Shown: positions 46,445 through 55,096 of the stretch, in pieces | How the letters are laid out: the number at the start of each line of letters is the position of its first letter | How positions within the stretch are numbered: position 1 is the stretch's first letter | Source: Bin80 sp965203305 | Lineage (GTDB): Bacteria; Bacteroidota; Rhodothermia; Rhodothermales; Bin80 | Assembly (NCBI GenBank): GCA_965203305.1 | Contig: OZ241874.1 | Location: 744,001-808,000 of the forward strand | Reading direction: 5' to 3' | DNA length: 64,000 nucleotides | Notes under the pieces: generated by a model | What the model was told of the DNA's origin: nothing | Seen by the model: the letters and a program-made list of their open reading frames with translations, nothing else | Database searches by the model: none | Made by a program: the position numbers and the translations under genes

Positions 46445-47590
46445 ATGTTTTTACCCTGTTTTGGGACGGTATGCATGTTCCTTATTACGGGAATGTACGG
46501 TGTGGTTATTGCCCAAGAAAACAATTCTCCGTATACCCTCACTGAAATTTTCAGGATTGGAGACGAGTCTAGTGAAGACTCCGTTTTCATTACAAATCAC
46601 GAGGCTACAAGTATAGCAGTCAACAGTGCCAATCAGATATTTATTGGGGGAGGGTGGCCACCGGTTTCACCAGTCATGTCCTTCTCGAGTGAAGGACATT
46701 TTATCGGGTTTGTAGGGGCAAAAGGAAGAGGTCCTGGAGAATTTCGACAAAGTGATAGTGTGATCATAGGTCCGAAAGACTCCATTTATGTTTACGATTC
46801 AGAATTAGACCTTTTACTGGTCTTTGAGCAAAACACCCTACAATATGCATCCAGTATGAGTCTTCTCAATTCGGAAAGTCCGGCGGGGCCGAAAAAACTG
46901 CTCGGTGTAACAGACAGTAGCTATGTTTTTTGGTATTCACAGCCGTACTGTCCCCCGGTGAATCGGGTGTGTGGATACAGTCGAAATGAGGCAAGATTTG
47001 ACTCTGTAAACTTGGTTAGTAGACGAGGTATCTTGGCTAAGCTGTCCATAGCAAGGCTTCCTGCCAAAGAATACGTTGTCAGAACAACCAGAAGTTCTAT
47101 AAGCACAATGCCCTTGCCCTTTGGCAGAGATCCATTTTTTGTGTATAAAAACGGGCTTTTGTATGCTGGGTGGAATAATGAGATTGATATTAAGGTTGTT
47201 TCGGAAAATGGAGAGGTGATGCGAACTATGAAGAGGAGGCATAGCCCGGTTTCTGTCACTCAAAAAGAGAGGACCGAACTCATATCGTACAGGTCAAGGA
47301 GGGATCAAAGAACGATTCTAAGATCTAAACTGTTGTCCGAAACAAAACCTGCGTACGATGCACTGGTCGTAGATGATAACGGGCATGTCTGGATCAGAGA
47401 GTATCCGAGGAGTATAAATTCAAAATTTGCCAACTGGCTTATCTTTGATTCAGATAGCCAGTTGATCGGGGAGATGGAGTTACCTGTGAATGTTCTCTTG
47501 CAAGAGATCACACGAGGTCGTGCGTATGCAAGCGTAAATTCGGAGATGTACGGTCCGTATATCGTTGTGTACTCAGTTACAGAGAAATAA
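46445..47590 (+). CDS. Exported six-bladed beta-propeller protein
   Basis: 381 residues from ATG 46445, chosen because it gives a normal signal peptide (MFLPCFGTVCMFLITGMYGVVIAQ); the frame runs back into the MITE. The propeller signature GHFIGFVGAKGRGPGEFRQSD is present near residue 75, followed by SIYVYDSELDLLLVFEQ, typical of NHL-like six-bladed propellers of Bacteroidota. Codon use is more A+T rich than that of its neighbours, suggesting acquisition. Binding partner unknown; pairing with the Cys-rich peptide upstream is the only clue. Confidence 0.7.
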   Translation: MFLPCFGTVCMFLITGMYGVVIAQENNSPYTLTEIFRIGDESSEDSVFITNHEATSIAVNSANQIFIGGGWPPVSPVMSFSSEGHFIGFVGAKGRGPGEFRQSDSVIIGPKDSIYVYDSELDLLLVFEQNTLQYASSMSLLNSESPAGPKKLLGVTDSSYVFWYSQPYCPPVNRVCGYSRNEARFDSVNLVSRRGILAKLSIARLPAKEYVVRTTRSSISTMPLPFGRDPFFVYKNGLLYAGWNNEIDIKVVSENGEVMRTMKRRHSPVSVTQKERTELISYRSRRDQRTILRSKLLSETKPAYDALVVDDNGHVWIREYPRSINSKFANWLIFDSDSQLIGEMELPVNVLLQEITRGRAYASVNSEMYGPYIVVYSVTEK

Positions 47591-47828
47591 CGTTTAGTGC
47601 ACTCAATCCGTTCTCTGGCATGAATAGACACACATTTTTGCCTGTTTCCCATCAACTGTGTGTCAACGGATAATGCATAGCACGCTGAGCTGTCCTTTAG
47701 TTGGATAGAGGTCATTTCTGTGACTATCCTTCCTTCTGTGATACAGCACATCTTGGATCAATCATTATCCAGAATCCGATGATAACACTCCACGGTTACT
47801 GCCGCATACAAGACTGGGGGATGTCCCC

Positions 47829-47947
47829 GGAAAGGCACTGTATCCAGCCAAGGGTGTCAAATCCCGAATCAGTTCGCCCAAATGACGTAGCAACGACCAG
47901 CGAAGATGCTGCCAAGATCCATGCTCTCCCTCACCATCTACTGCCAA
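47829..47947 (-). pseudogene. Relic of the IS256-type accessory (inactive) transposase gene
   Basis: The minus strand encodes HLRWSLLRHLGELIRDLT, matching the accessory protein of the element at 18918-21426 (HLRWSLLRHFSELIRDLT). The remainder has decayed. It shows a second, older copy of the two-gene element. From 47591 to 48011 nothing else was recognised. Confidence 0.65.
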
Positions 47948-48011
47948 CGCAGAAGCAACTGATTATTGATGGGATTTCCCGCACAGATTCGGATGACCCG
48001 CTCACACGGTA

Positions 48012-48241
48012 CTAGTAGTGAAGTTCCTTCACCAGCGCGGCCCAGTCTATACTGCCTCCCGGGGCAGTATTCCGCGACCGAAGAAAATCTGTGATGGCGA
48101 ACACGGCTTTTGACTTGTGTGTCTGCAACCCGTTCTTTGCGTGCTCTCCCATCACAGAAAGCAATTCCGTGTACGCATCCTCCCACATGGAGAGTTCATG
48201 CCAGAATGCTGGCCCGACTAGGCGAACATGAGTATCACTCT
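48012..48241 (-). pseudogene. Hypothetical gene truncated by the TnpB element
   Basis: The minus strand encodes about 76 residues (AFWHELSMWEDAYTELLSVM ... SIDWAALVKELHY) up to the left end of the TnpB element, where the frame is cut. The family is not recognised. The rest of the gene is not found on the other side. Confidence 0.4.
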
Positions 48242-49616
48242 GGGGCTTATGTACGTGAGGGCCCATGAGGAGTGAACCATTTTATGGGCTTGCAGGTTGA
48301 CAGATAAATTCCATCGTCACCATGGCACAGGCAGGCAAGACCTATCGCGGCGTCACCTACCGCATGCTTCCCGATGAGGAGCAGGAACACCAGCTCCATG
48401 GGATGTGCGGGGCCTGCCGCTTCGTCTGGAATTTTTTCCTTGCCAGAAATCAGGCGCAGGTTGCCACCGCGAAAGAGAATGGCACTGCCATGCCTTCGAC
48501 TGACTGGCGAACCCTCTTTACGGAATTCACACAATTGCGAAATGATCCTGCGTATGCATGGCTGCAGGAATACTCCTTTGCCTGTGTTCGCCACACGCTG
48601 AAACAGCTGTCGCAGGCATTTAAGAACTATTTTGAAGAACGGGCCCGCAAGCCCCGGTTTAAGGCCAAGCATAAAACGACTCCCTCCTTCACGATTCCCG
48701 ATCATGTCAGGATTGCGGCCGGGAAGATTCACATCCCCAGAGTCGGGAAGGTGCGGCTCCGTCGACGGGGAGAGAATCCGTATCCCGATGGAGTCCCGAA
48801 ACAGGCCCGCGTCTACAAACAGGGGAAGAACTGGTATGTCTCGGTAACCTACGAGATTGACGAGCCGGTGCGGGTAGACAATGGTGTCACTGCGGGGATT
48901 GACCGGAACGCCAGTGGCATGATCGCGGTGGCCTACTCGGATGACACGCTGGATGAGGTGCTGGATCATCCCACCAACCCGGTCTATGAGACCAGGAGAA
49001 AGCGCAAGCAGCGGAAGCTGGCCCGGCAACTGGACTGGCAGGAGGAGGACGGCCGGGAAGAGACGTCGAACCGGGCAAAGAAGACGCAACAGCAGATTGC
49101 CAAGTTAAGCAGAAAAGAGGCGAACTGCCGGCACAACCGCAATCACCAGAACAGTGCCCGGATTGCCGAAAAGGCATCCACGGTGAAAGTGGAGAAGCTG
49201 TCCATCAAGGGGATGACCGGATCTGCCAGGGGAACGATAGAGAAGCCAAGCAAAAATGTTCGGCAGAAAACGGGGCTGAACCGGGTTTTGCTGGAAGGAG
49301 CCCCCGCCCAGCTGGTACAGATGCTGGGGTACAAGTGCGTTTTCGTTCTCTATGTGGTGGCAGCGTACACCAGCCAGACCTGCGGTCTGTGCGGACATGT
49401 AGACAGGAACAGCCGGGCCACATTGCGCAAGTTTGCGTGCCTGGGTTGTGGCTATGAAGAACACGCGGATCTGAATGCGGCCGCGAACATCTTGCGGGCC
49501 CCAGGGCATGGGGCATCTGGACGTGCGAGGGGCGTTCCCGGTGGGGACCCCGATAACCCGTCAAGTGTACGTATACCGGGTCCATCTTAAGATGGACCCT
49601 CACGTATATAAGCCCC
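48242..49616 (+). mobile_element. TnpB-only IS605-like element with inverted ends
   Basis: Left end GGGGCTTATGTACGTGAGGG and the right end read on the opposite strand, GGGGCTTATATACGTGAGGG, belong to a 25-bp inverted match (48242-48266 and 49592-49616, two mismatches). Just inside the right end is a perfect 22-bp palindrome, 49578-49599, centred on TTAA. No TnpA gene is present, so mobilisation would need one in trans. The region from the tnpB 3' end to 49616 is where an omega RNA would be expected. Confidence 0.65.
48322..49590 (+). CDS. tnpB: TnpB, RNA-guided endonuclease of IS200/IS605-type elements
   Basis: 422 residues. The N-terminal helix-turn-helix/WED part (RFVWNFFLARNQAQ; FKNYFEERARKPRFKAKHK) and the split RuvC domain are visible: Asp in TAGIDRNASGMIAV, Glu in VKVEKLSIKGM, and Asp in EEHADLNAAANIL, with the four-Cys zinc ribbon between (CGLCG and CLGCG). 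All three catalytic residues are retained, so it may be active. TnpB proteins cut DNA next to a short TAM, guided by an omega RNA from the element right end, and help the element persist. Confidence 0.92.
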   Translation: MAQAGKTYRGVTYRMLPDEEQEHQLHGMCGACRFVWNFFLARNQAQVATAKENGTAMPSTDWRTLFTEFTQLRNDPAYAWLQEYSFACVRHTLKQLSQAFKNYFEERARKPRFKAKHKTTPSFTIPDHVRIAAGKIHIPRVGKVRLRRRGENPYPDGVPKQARVYKQGKNWYVSVTYEIDEPVRVDNGVTAGIDRNASGMIAVAYSDDTLDEVLDHPTNPVYETRRKRKQRKLARQLDWQEEDGREETSNRAKKTQQQIAKLSRKEANCRHNRNHQNSARIAEKASTVKVEKLSIKGMTGSARGTIEKPSKNVRQKTGLNRVLLEGAPAQLVQMLGYKCVFVLYVVAAYTSQTCGLCGHVDRNSRATLRKFACLGCGYEEHADLNAAANILRAPGHGASGRARGVPGGDPDNPSSVRIPGPS

Positions 49617-49679
49617 GTCACAATCTGTGAAGAGCAGTACTTACAATAATGGATGATAGTACACCCCGTGGGGTGTGAC

Positions 49680-50965
49680 ATGGAGACAAACATAGACAAG
49701 TATTTGATTCATCTGCGAGAATGTTCGCAGGAACGGAACTCGGACGGAAAATGGCTGGAAGCATTCACTGTTGAGGTTGCTCCGCATATTTCGGAATGGA
49801 ATATAAAACAGTGCTGGCCCCGCGATGACTGGCCTGACAGGAAAAAGCACTTACCCCGCACGAACAGGCTGGACCCAAGCATTGATCTGGTCGGGGTTCG
49901 GCATGATGGAAAGATTGTTGCGATACAGTGCAAGTCCCGCTACCAGGATGGAGAACTACGCACCATCAACAAGGGAGAATTAAGCAATTTCTTTAATGCT
50001 GCCTCCGCCTCAATATGGCAGGAGAGGTGGGTTGTTACGAATGGGCCTAACCCGTTTACCAGGACGGCGGAAAACGCGGAGGAATGGAAGGACAACGAGG
50101 ACAGGCTGAAATTGGTGGATATACAGAAGGATTTACTGGATGAGCGTGGGGCAGGGCAAGGAGTTCTGACAGAAGCGGAAGATAGCAGGCAGAAAATGCA
50201 GGATAGTTGTGTCAGTGCAGCTGTAGCAAAGTTGCGTGATCACGCGAGATTGGATGCGGGGGGAATTCCCAAAGGCGAAGGAAGAGGCAAGATCATCCTG
50301 CCCTGCGGGACGGGCAAGACACGCATCTCCCTTCGCATCATTGAAGAATTGACACAGAATGGTGATATCGCCATTGTCCTGTGCCCGTCCATTGCCTTGG
50401 TTGCTCAGATACGGCGGGAGTATTTGCGGAGTGCAAAGGGAGAGATACGGGTTTTAGCCGTCTGTTCCGATAATACAGTGTCGCCTCCGAGTGAACTTCC
50501 GAAAGACAGGAAGACTGTCAGTTCAATTATGGCTGACTACAGCTATATAAAGTGGGAGACTCTTAAGGGAGATGTCACGACATGTTCTGCGGAAGTTGTT
50601 GAATTCATGCAGATCACCCGGGAGGAAGAGTGCGCCATTGGCATTATCATCGGCACCTATCAGAGCGGTCATAAAATCGCCGGGGCCCTGCGAGAAGCAG
50701 GAAAGGCCTGCGTGCTCATCTGCGACGAGGCGCACCGCACTGCGGGGATTCACATGCAAAAACTCGAGGAACACAACGAGACATTACGTAACTTCACGGT
50801 CTGCCATGACAGGGACCTGTTTCCCGTGAAGTACCGCATCTATCAGACAGCTACCCCAAAGGTGTATGGTGAACATCTCAGTGGAAAGTCAAATGCGAAA
50901 TGGATTGTCCGTGACATGGACGATGCCAAGATTTTCGGGGTGGAGCTGTTCCGGAAAAGTTATAT
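49680..50965 (+). pseudogene. Restriction-type DEAD/DEAH helicase, C-terminus lost to an ISNCY insertion
   Basis: Start ATG 49680 (another in frame at 49653). The N-terminal Mrr-like nuclease domain has the D...QCK core (DPSIDLVGVRHDGKIVAIQCKSRYQDGE). The helicase part has Walker A (LPCGTGKTRIS), motif Ia-like VLCPSIALVAQIRREYL, DEAH (LICDEAHRTAG) and motif III (YQTATPKVYG). This order is that of single-chain type I-SP-like restriction enzymes, which continue with a methyltransferase and a specificity domain. Here the natural sequence stops at about FRKSYIV, where the ISNCY element starts at 50966; helicase lobe 2 and the rest are missing. Certainly non-functional as restriction enzyme. A perfect CACCCCGTGGGGTG palindrome before ATG 49680 may be an operator. 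Confidence 0.75.
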
Positions 50966-52836
50966 AGTGTCTGTCCGAAAACACGGGATATATGGGTTTG
51001 CGCTGGTTCCTGTGCGCATTTTTGGGGATATTTCTTTTCTAAAGAAGTCCACTTTTTGGGGGATATGATCGTATAAGCCCTGAAACCCGTTCATCTTTTT
51101 CCTTTTGCTGAGATGAGAAAAGTCATTGAACCTCAACTTGAGATTGGATGGAAGCCTCTGGAAGAGATCACGCTGCCCCTTCACAATCGGGATGATTTCT
51201 ATCTGTGCATGACGGCCATTTTGCATCTTTACCATGATGTTTTGCTGCGTGCGCGTCTGTTTTCCCGGTTGGCGGAGATTTTTCCTGCGGGGGTTCGGAC
51301 GGATCGGGGGCGTCCGGGGATGTTTGCATGGCGCATCTTCGTGCTGGGGGTGCTGAAGCAGGTTCTTCGGTGCGACTATCAGAGACTGGCCATGCTGGCC
51401 ACGGAAGTGCAGGTTTTGCGACAGATTCTGTTCCATTCCGAATTTGACGATACGGTCTACTGTCCGCAGACCTTGCAGGACAATCTTTCTCTTCTGACCT
51501 CCGAGATTCTGGCAGAATTCATTCAAATGGTGGCAGAGTGCGGACAGAAGGTGGCGGGAAAGCAGGAGGGGGAGGTGTTGCAGGGGCGGTGCGATTCCAA
51601 GGTGTGCAAGACCAATGTGGAGTTTCCCTCTGATCTGCGCCTTCTTCGGGATTCTGTCTGCGGGGGACTTCGGGAATGTGCCAAAACCGCGGATGCGCTG
51701 GATGTACCGGGCTGGCAGCAGATACAGCATCTGATGAAGACGGTAGAGAAGGCCCACAAGCCGGTATGTATCGCCAGGAAATACAAATCCCGTCCGGGCA
51801 AGGTTCGCTATTTCTTGCGTCTGTGTCGGAAGCGGGGCAGAAAAGTAGTGGACTTTCTGCGGAACCTGCATGACAGGAAAACAGAGCTGGAGCGGAAACA
51901 GGCAACGGGTTCGCTCACCAAGGCGGAAGAGAAGATGCTGCACACCGTGCTCCGTGCGATGCAGCGCATCTATTCTTTTCTGGGGTATATGGCGGTATTG
52001 CACGATCAGGTGCGTCGTCGGGTCTTGCATGGAGAGAAGATTCCGCATCGTGAGAAGATATTTTCGATCACCAAGCCGTTTACCCGCTGGATCGTGAAAG
52101 GGAAAGAAGGGGTGCTGTGCGAGTTGGGGGTTCCGGTGGCGATTATAGAAGATCAGTACCAGTTTATTCTGGGGCATGAGATTCTGTGGACGGGGACGGA
52201 CAAGGATGTGGCGGTCTCGCTCACGGGGAGCGTGCAGGAGCAGTTTCCTTCCCTGCGTGAATGTTCGTATGATCGGGGTTTTTACAGTCCGGAGGTTCGG
52301 GAGAAGTTGGATGAGATGCTGGATGTGAATGCGATGCCGAAGAAAGGGAGGATGACGAAGGAAGAGCAGGAGCGGCAAAGCGATCCTGCCTTCCAGCGCG
52401 CAAGGAAACGCCATCCGGGCGTGGAATCCGCGCTGAACAACCTGGATCATCGGGGCTGGAATCTGGTGCGGGAAACAAGCCGGGAAGGCTTTGCCCGAGT
52501 CGTGGCGACCGCTATTCTGGCCGCCAATGTCCACCGACTGGGGAGGCTGCTCCGGGAACAGGAGATCATCAAGAAAGCGAAACGACGACGAAAGCTCGCC
52601 GCATAGGCGTGCATCCCCCCTTTCTTGCGGATTGACGAGGTGCCAAATTCAGGTGAATGTCAGAGGTACGTCCGATTCCTGCGAATAAGGCACAAGTGTA
52701 CACCAATTCCCCCAAAATCCGCCCTCAAAACGGGAAGAATCTCCCCACTCCAGTCCATTTTGCGTCCAATATGACAGGAGATCTGCCCCGCCCCTGTTGC
52801 CAGCTCCCGAAAATCGGCAATTTTCGGATGGACACT
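50966..52836 (+). mobile_element. ISNCY-type insertion sequence
   Basis: Inverted ends AGTGTCTGTCCGAAAA (50966) and, on the opposite strand, AGTGTCCATCCGAAAA (52836), 14 of 16 identical, enclose a single transposase gene. A clear target duplication was not seen. Confidence 0.75.
51113..52606 (+). CDS. ISNCY-family transposase (ISDol1-like)
   Basis: 497 residues, intact frame. The N-terminal region RGRPGMFAWRIFVLGVLKQVLRCDYQRLAMLA and LRQILFH is typical of the ISDol1-like ISNCY transposases; catalytic-type acidic residues are in GRCDSKVCKTNVEFPSDLRLL and RECSYDRGFYSPEVR, and the C-terminus has GVESALNNLDHRGWN. A long charged middle segment separates the two. The ATG follows the left end by 147 bases. 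Apparently functional. Confidence 0.85.
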   Translation: MRKVIEPQLEIGWKPLEEITLPLHNRDDFYLCMTAILHLYHDVLLRARLFSRLAEIFPAGVRTDRGRPGMFAWRIFVLGVLKQVLRCDYQRLAMLATEVQVLRQILFHSEFDDTVYCPQTLQDNLSLLTSEILAEFIQMVAECGQKVAGKQEGEVLQGRCDSKVCKTNVEFPSDLRLLRDSVCGGLRECAKTADALDVPGWQQIQHLMKTVEKAHKPVCIARKYKSRPGKVRYFLRLCRKRGRKVVDFLRNLHDRKTELERKQATGSLTKAEEKMLHTVLRAMQRIYSFLGYMAVLHDQVRRRVLHGEKIPHREKIFSITKPFTRWIVKGKEGVLCELGVPVAIIEDQYQFILGHEILWTGTDKDVAVSLTGSVQEQFPSLRECSYDRGFYSPEVREKLDEMLDVNAMPKKGRMTKEEQERQSDPAFQRARKRHPGVESALNNLDHRGWNLVRETSREGFARVVATAILAANVHRLGRLLREQEIIKKAKRRRKLAA

Positions 52837-52870
52837 AACTATACACATCAGGCAGGCAGTATAACTAAAT
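52837..52870 (-). promoter_or_regulatory. Promoter-like motif resembling those of copies A and B
   Basis: Minus strand TAGTTATACTGCC, then TGTGTATAGTTAG, aligned with the promoters at 13036-13070 and 39462-39494. The ISNCY right end sits at its downstream edge. It now points into the IS; its former gene is not visible. Confidence 0.35.
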
Positions 52871-53046
52871 TTACTTAAAAAATGTTTCGATTTTGGGCAT
52901 GGTGCAGTTTATCCACTTTTCAGGTTCAGGTTTCTTTGATCCGGGGCCAAGGACGGCTTGCGTCGGATTTTCTTGTGCAGAACTGAGAAGCTTTTTCTTT
53001 GAGGGTGCTTAATCATGGAAAAACGAACCTGCGGAGGGAGGTGTGT

Positions 53047-54151
53047 ATGCTTCTTTCAGATCGAATCAAACAATTTACCCTGGCCTGTCAAGAGGAGATC
53101 TTCTCGGAGTTGGATGAGTCGTTTGGTCCTTTGCCCAGACGCTACCAACTCTTTGTGTTGGCTTTGGAGATGGTGCATATGGAGGACTTTCTGCCGTCCC
53201 AGTCGCGCGGTAGCCGAGGTCGTCCCCTGGCCCATCGTACTTCCATCGCGAAGGCGTTTTTCGCCAGGATGATCTTCCAGATTCCCACGACCACTGCCCT
53301 GCGAGAGCGTCTGCTGATGGATCGTATTCTTCGGTCTTTGTGTGGGTGGTCCCGCGGGTGCGATGTGCCCAGCGAGTCTACCTTTTCGCGGGTGTTCCAG
53401 GAATTTTCCGAGAGCGAACTGCCGACCCGGATTCATGAGGCTCTGATCAGGAGTTGCTACGAGAATGAGGTTGTGGGGCATATTTCGCGGGATTCCACGG
53501 CAATTGAGGCACGGGAAGCGGCGGGGAAGAAGGAGGAGAACGAGGAGGAAGAAAAGGCTCCCAAAGGTCCCCCATGCTGGAACGACAGCGAGAGATGGAG
53601 GGAGTTGACGAGATGGTGGATACTCTCCCCAAGGAATGCAATGTCGGATGCAAGCGGAATGCCCGGGGGCGGCGGCAGTACTGGGTGGGCTGGAAGATTC
53701 ATAGGTATGTAGCGGACGGGGGGGTCCGATCAGTTGTATCGGAACCTCTGCCTCTGTGCATGATAGTTAGGTCGCCATTCCCTTGGCCAAGATGACCGCA
53801 GATCGGGTTCTGGCGGTTCTGTATGCACTGATGGACAGTGCCTGTGATGCGAAACAGATTCATGCGCATACGGAAGAACTGGGGCAGGTTTCGATCACGG
53901 ATTCCCATCCCCGGCGGAACGGAAAAGCGGCGCGGGATCAGGAAAACAAGGCGCGGCGTGCTACCGGGTTTACAACTCCTGAGCGTATCCGGTACCGGGA
54001 GTGTTCGACGGTGGAGCGTGCCTTTGCTCGGCTCAAGGATGAGTTTGGCTTCCAGAATCTGCGGGTTCGGGGATACCCGAAAATGATGTGCCACATGATG
54101 TTTGGCGTGCTTGCGCTCACAGTGGACTCTCTTCTCCACCTGGCAGCGTAG
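53047..54151 (+). pseudogene. Broken DDE transposase (DUF772/IS5-superfamily type)
   Basis: A transposase of about 370 codons spread over three frames. Part 1 (53047-53575): MLLSDRIKQFTLACQEEIFSELDE ... RMIFQIPTTTALRERL, SESTFSRVFQEFSE and ISRDSTAIEAREA with the first Asp. Part 2 (to about 53725): KIHRYVADGG. Part 3 (from about 53725): TSASVHDS, then TAG where Gln is expected, then VAIPLAKMTADRV and GFTTPERIRYRECSTVERAFARLKDEFGFQNLRVRG with the C-terminal Glu. At least two frameshifts (one at a GGGGGG run) and one nonsense codon make it inactive. The sequence at its left, GGCATGGTGCAGTTT (52896-52910), equals the end of the IS256-type element. Confidence 0.75.
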
Positions 54152-54364
54152 ATCCAGGCAACTGGATCAGGCTTTTCGGAATGCAAACATTCGCGTCCAC
54201 CGAAGTGATGGGACAGGTACGTCCTGCCCGTATGAATGAGGGACAAAATCCGTTCCGAAGAGCCTTTTCAGGGAACAAATTCTCGCACAAACCGCCAAAA
54301 GAAGGAGATCATTCAGAAAAATCAAGATTCCCTCCCGTACCTGGTCAGAATTCGAAAGTCCCAA

Positions 54365-54385
54365 AAATCTTTTTGCAAGAGGCTC
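54365..54385 (-). repeat. MITE end fragment
   Basis: GAGCCTCTTGCAAAAAGAT on the minus strand equals the terminal repeat of the MITE family; a full element could not be traced beyond it. It abuts a Sel1 relic. Confidence 0.45.
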
Positions 54386-54915
54386 ATGTATGCTTTTGTA
54401 TGCTTTCCCCAGATAGAACTGTGCTTCTGCGAATCCCTGGTCAGCTGCCATTCTGAGCCTTTGAGGCCTTCTGGAATGTTTTCCGGGACATCTTTCCCAA
54501 AGGTGTATGCATGCCCCACATAGAATTGTGCTTCGGGATACCCCTCTTCAGCCGCCATTCTGAGCCACTCAAGGGCCTTTGCAGGACTCTCTGGTACACC
54601 CAGATCAAGAGCATACATCAGCCCTAGTCGGCATTGTGCATCAGTGAGCCCCTGTTCCGCGGCCATTCGGTACCATTTGACAGCCACTTCGTGATCCATG
54701 GAAGTACCTTGCCCGGTAAAGTACGCCTGCCCCAGATGAAGCTGCGCTTCGGCATGTCCTTATTCCGTAGCCAGTCGGTGCCATTTGACAGCTTCCTAGT
54801 GGTACTGTTGGACCCATCTGTTCCATTTGCTATGGTCGTACACTCGCCCCAGTCTGAATTGCGAGGAGGCGTTCCCCTGTTTTGCTTCCGTGCGCAACAG
54901 TTCAATGTTACAATT
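54386..54915 (-). pseudogene. Second decayed Sel1-repeat gene
   Basis: Minus-strand frames encode Sel1 units: GHAEAQLHLGQAYFTGQGTS, DHEVAVKWYRMAAEQGLTDAQCRLGLMYALDLGVPESPAKALEWLRMAAEEGYPEAQFYVGHAYTFGKD in pieces, then QGFAEAQFYLGKAYKS. Frameshifts and internal stops separate them, and the frame is cut at the MITE end at 54385. With the relic at 28930-29443 this is the second Sel1 gene next to this repeat. Confidence 0.6.
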
Positions 54916-55096
54916 CAGGCCCAACATCTTTAAAGTAGCAGAGAGTGTGTGTATATGTCAAACCTCTGTAATCGGTCAAAATCCGATTCGTGCGTGTCGG
55001 ACGGATATTCCCGATCCTGTTCGTCAGCGGATATGCTTTTGTTCAAGATTTTTGCCTGGGAGGCACACAATCAATAGAGCAGCTCTCCTCAAAATC

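Noticed and set aside
47765..47947. Separate 60-residue gene
   Set aside because: Only the middle resembles a protein, namely the accessory transposase; it is a relic.
50960..52534. 524-residue minus-strand frame opposite the ISNCY transposase
   Set aside because: Antisense shadow of an intact transposase; composition is His/Arg/Pro-rich without motifs.
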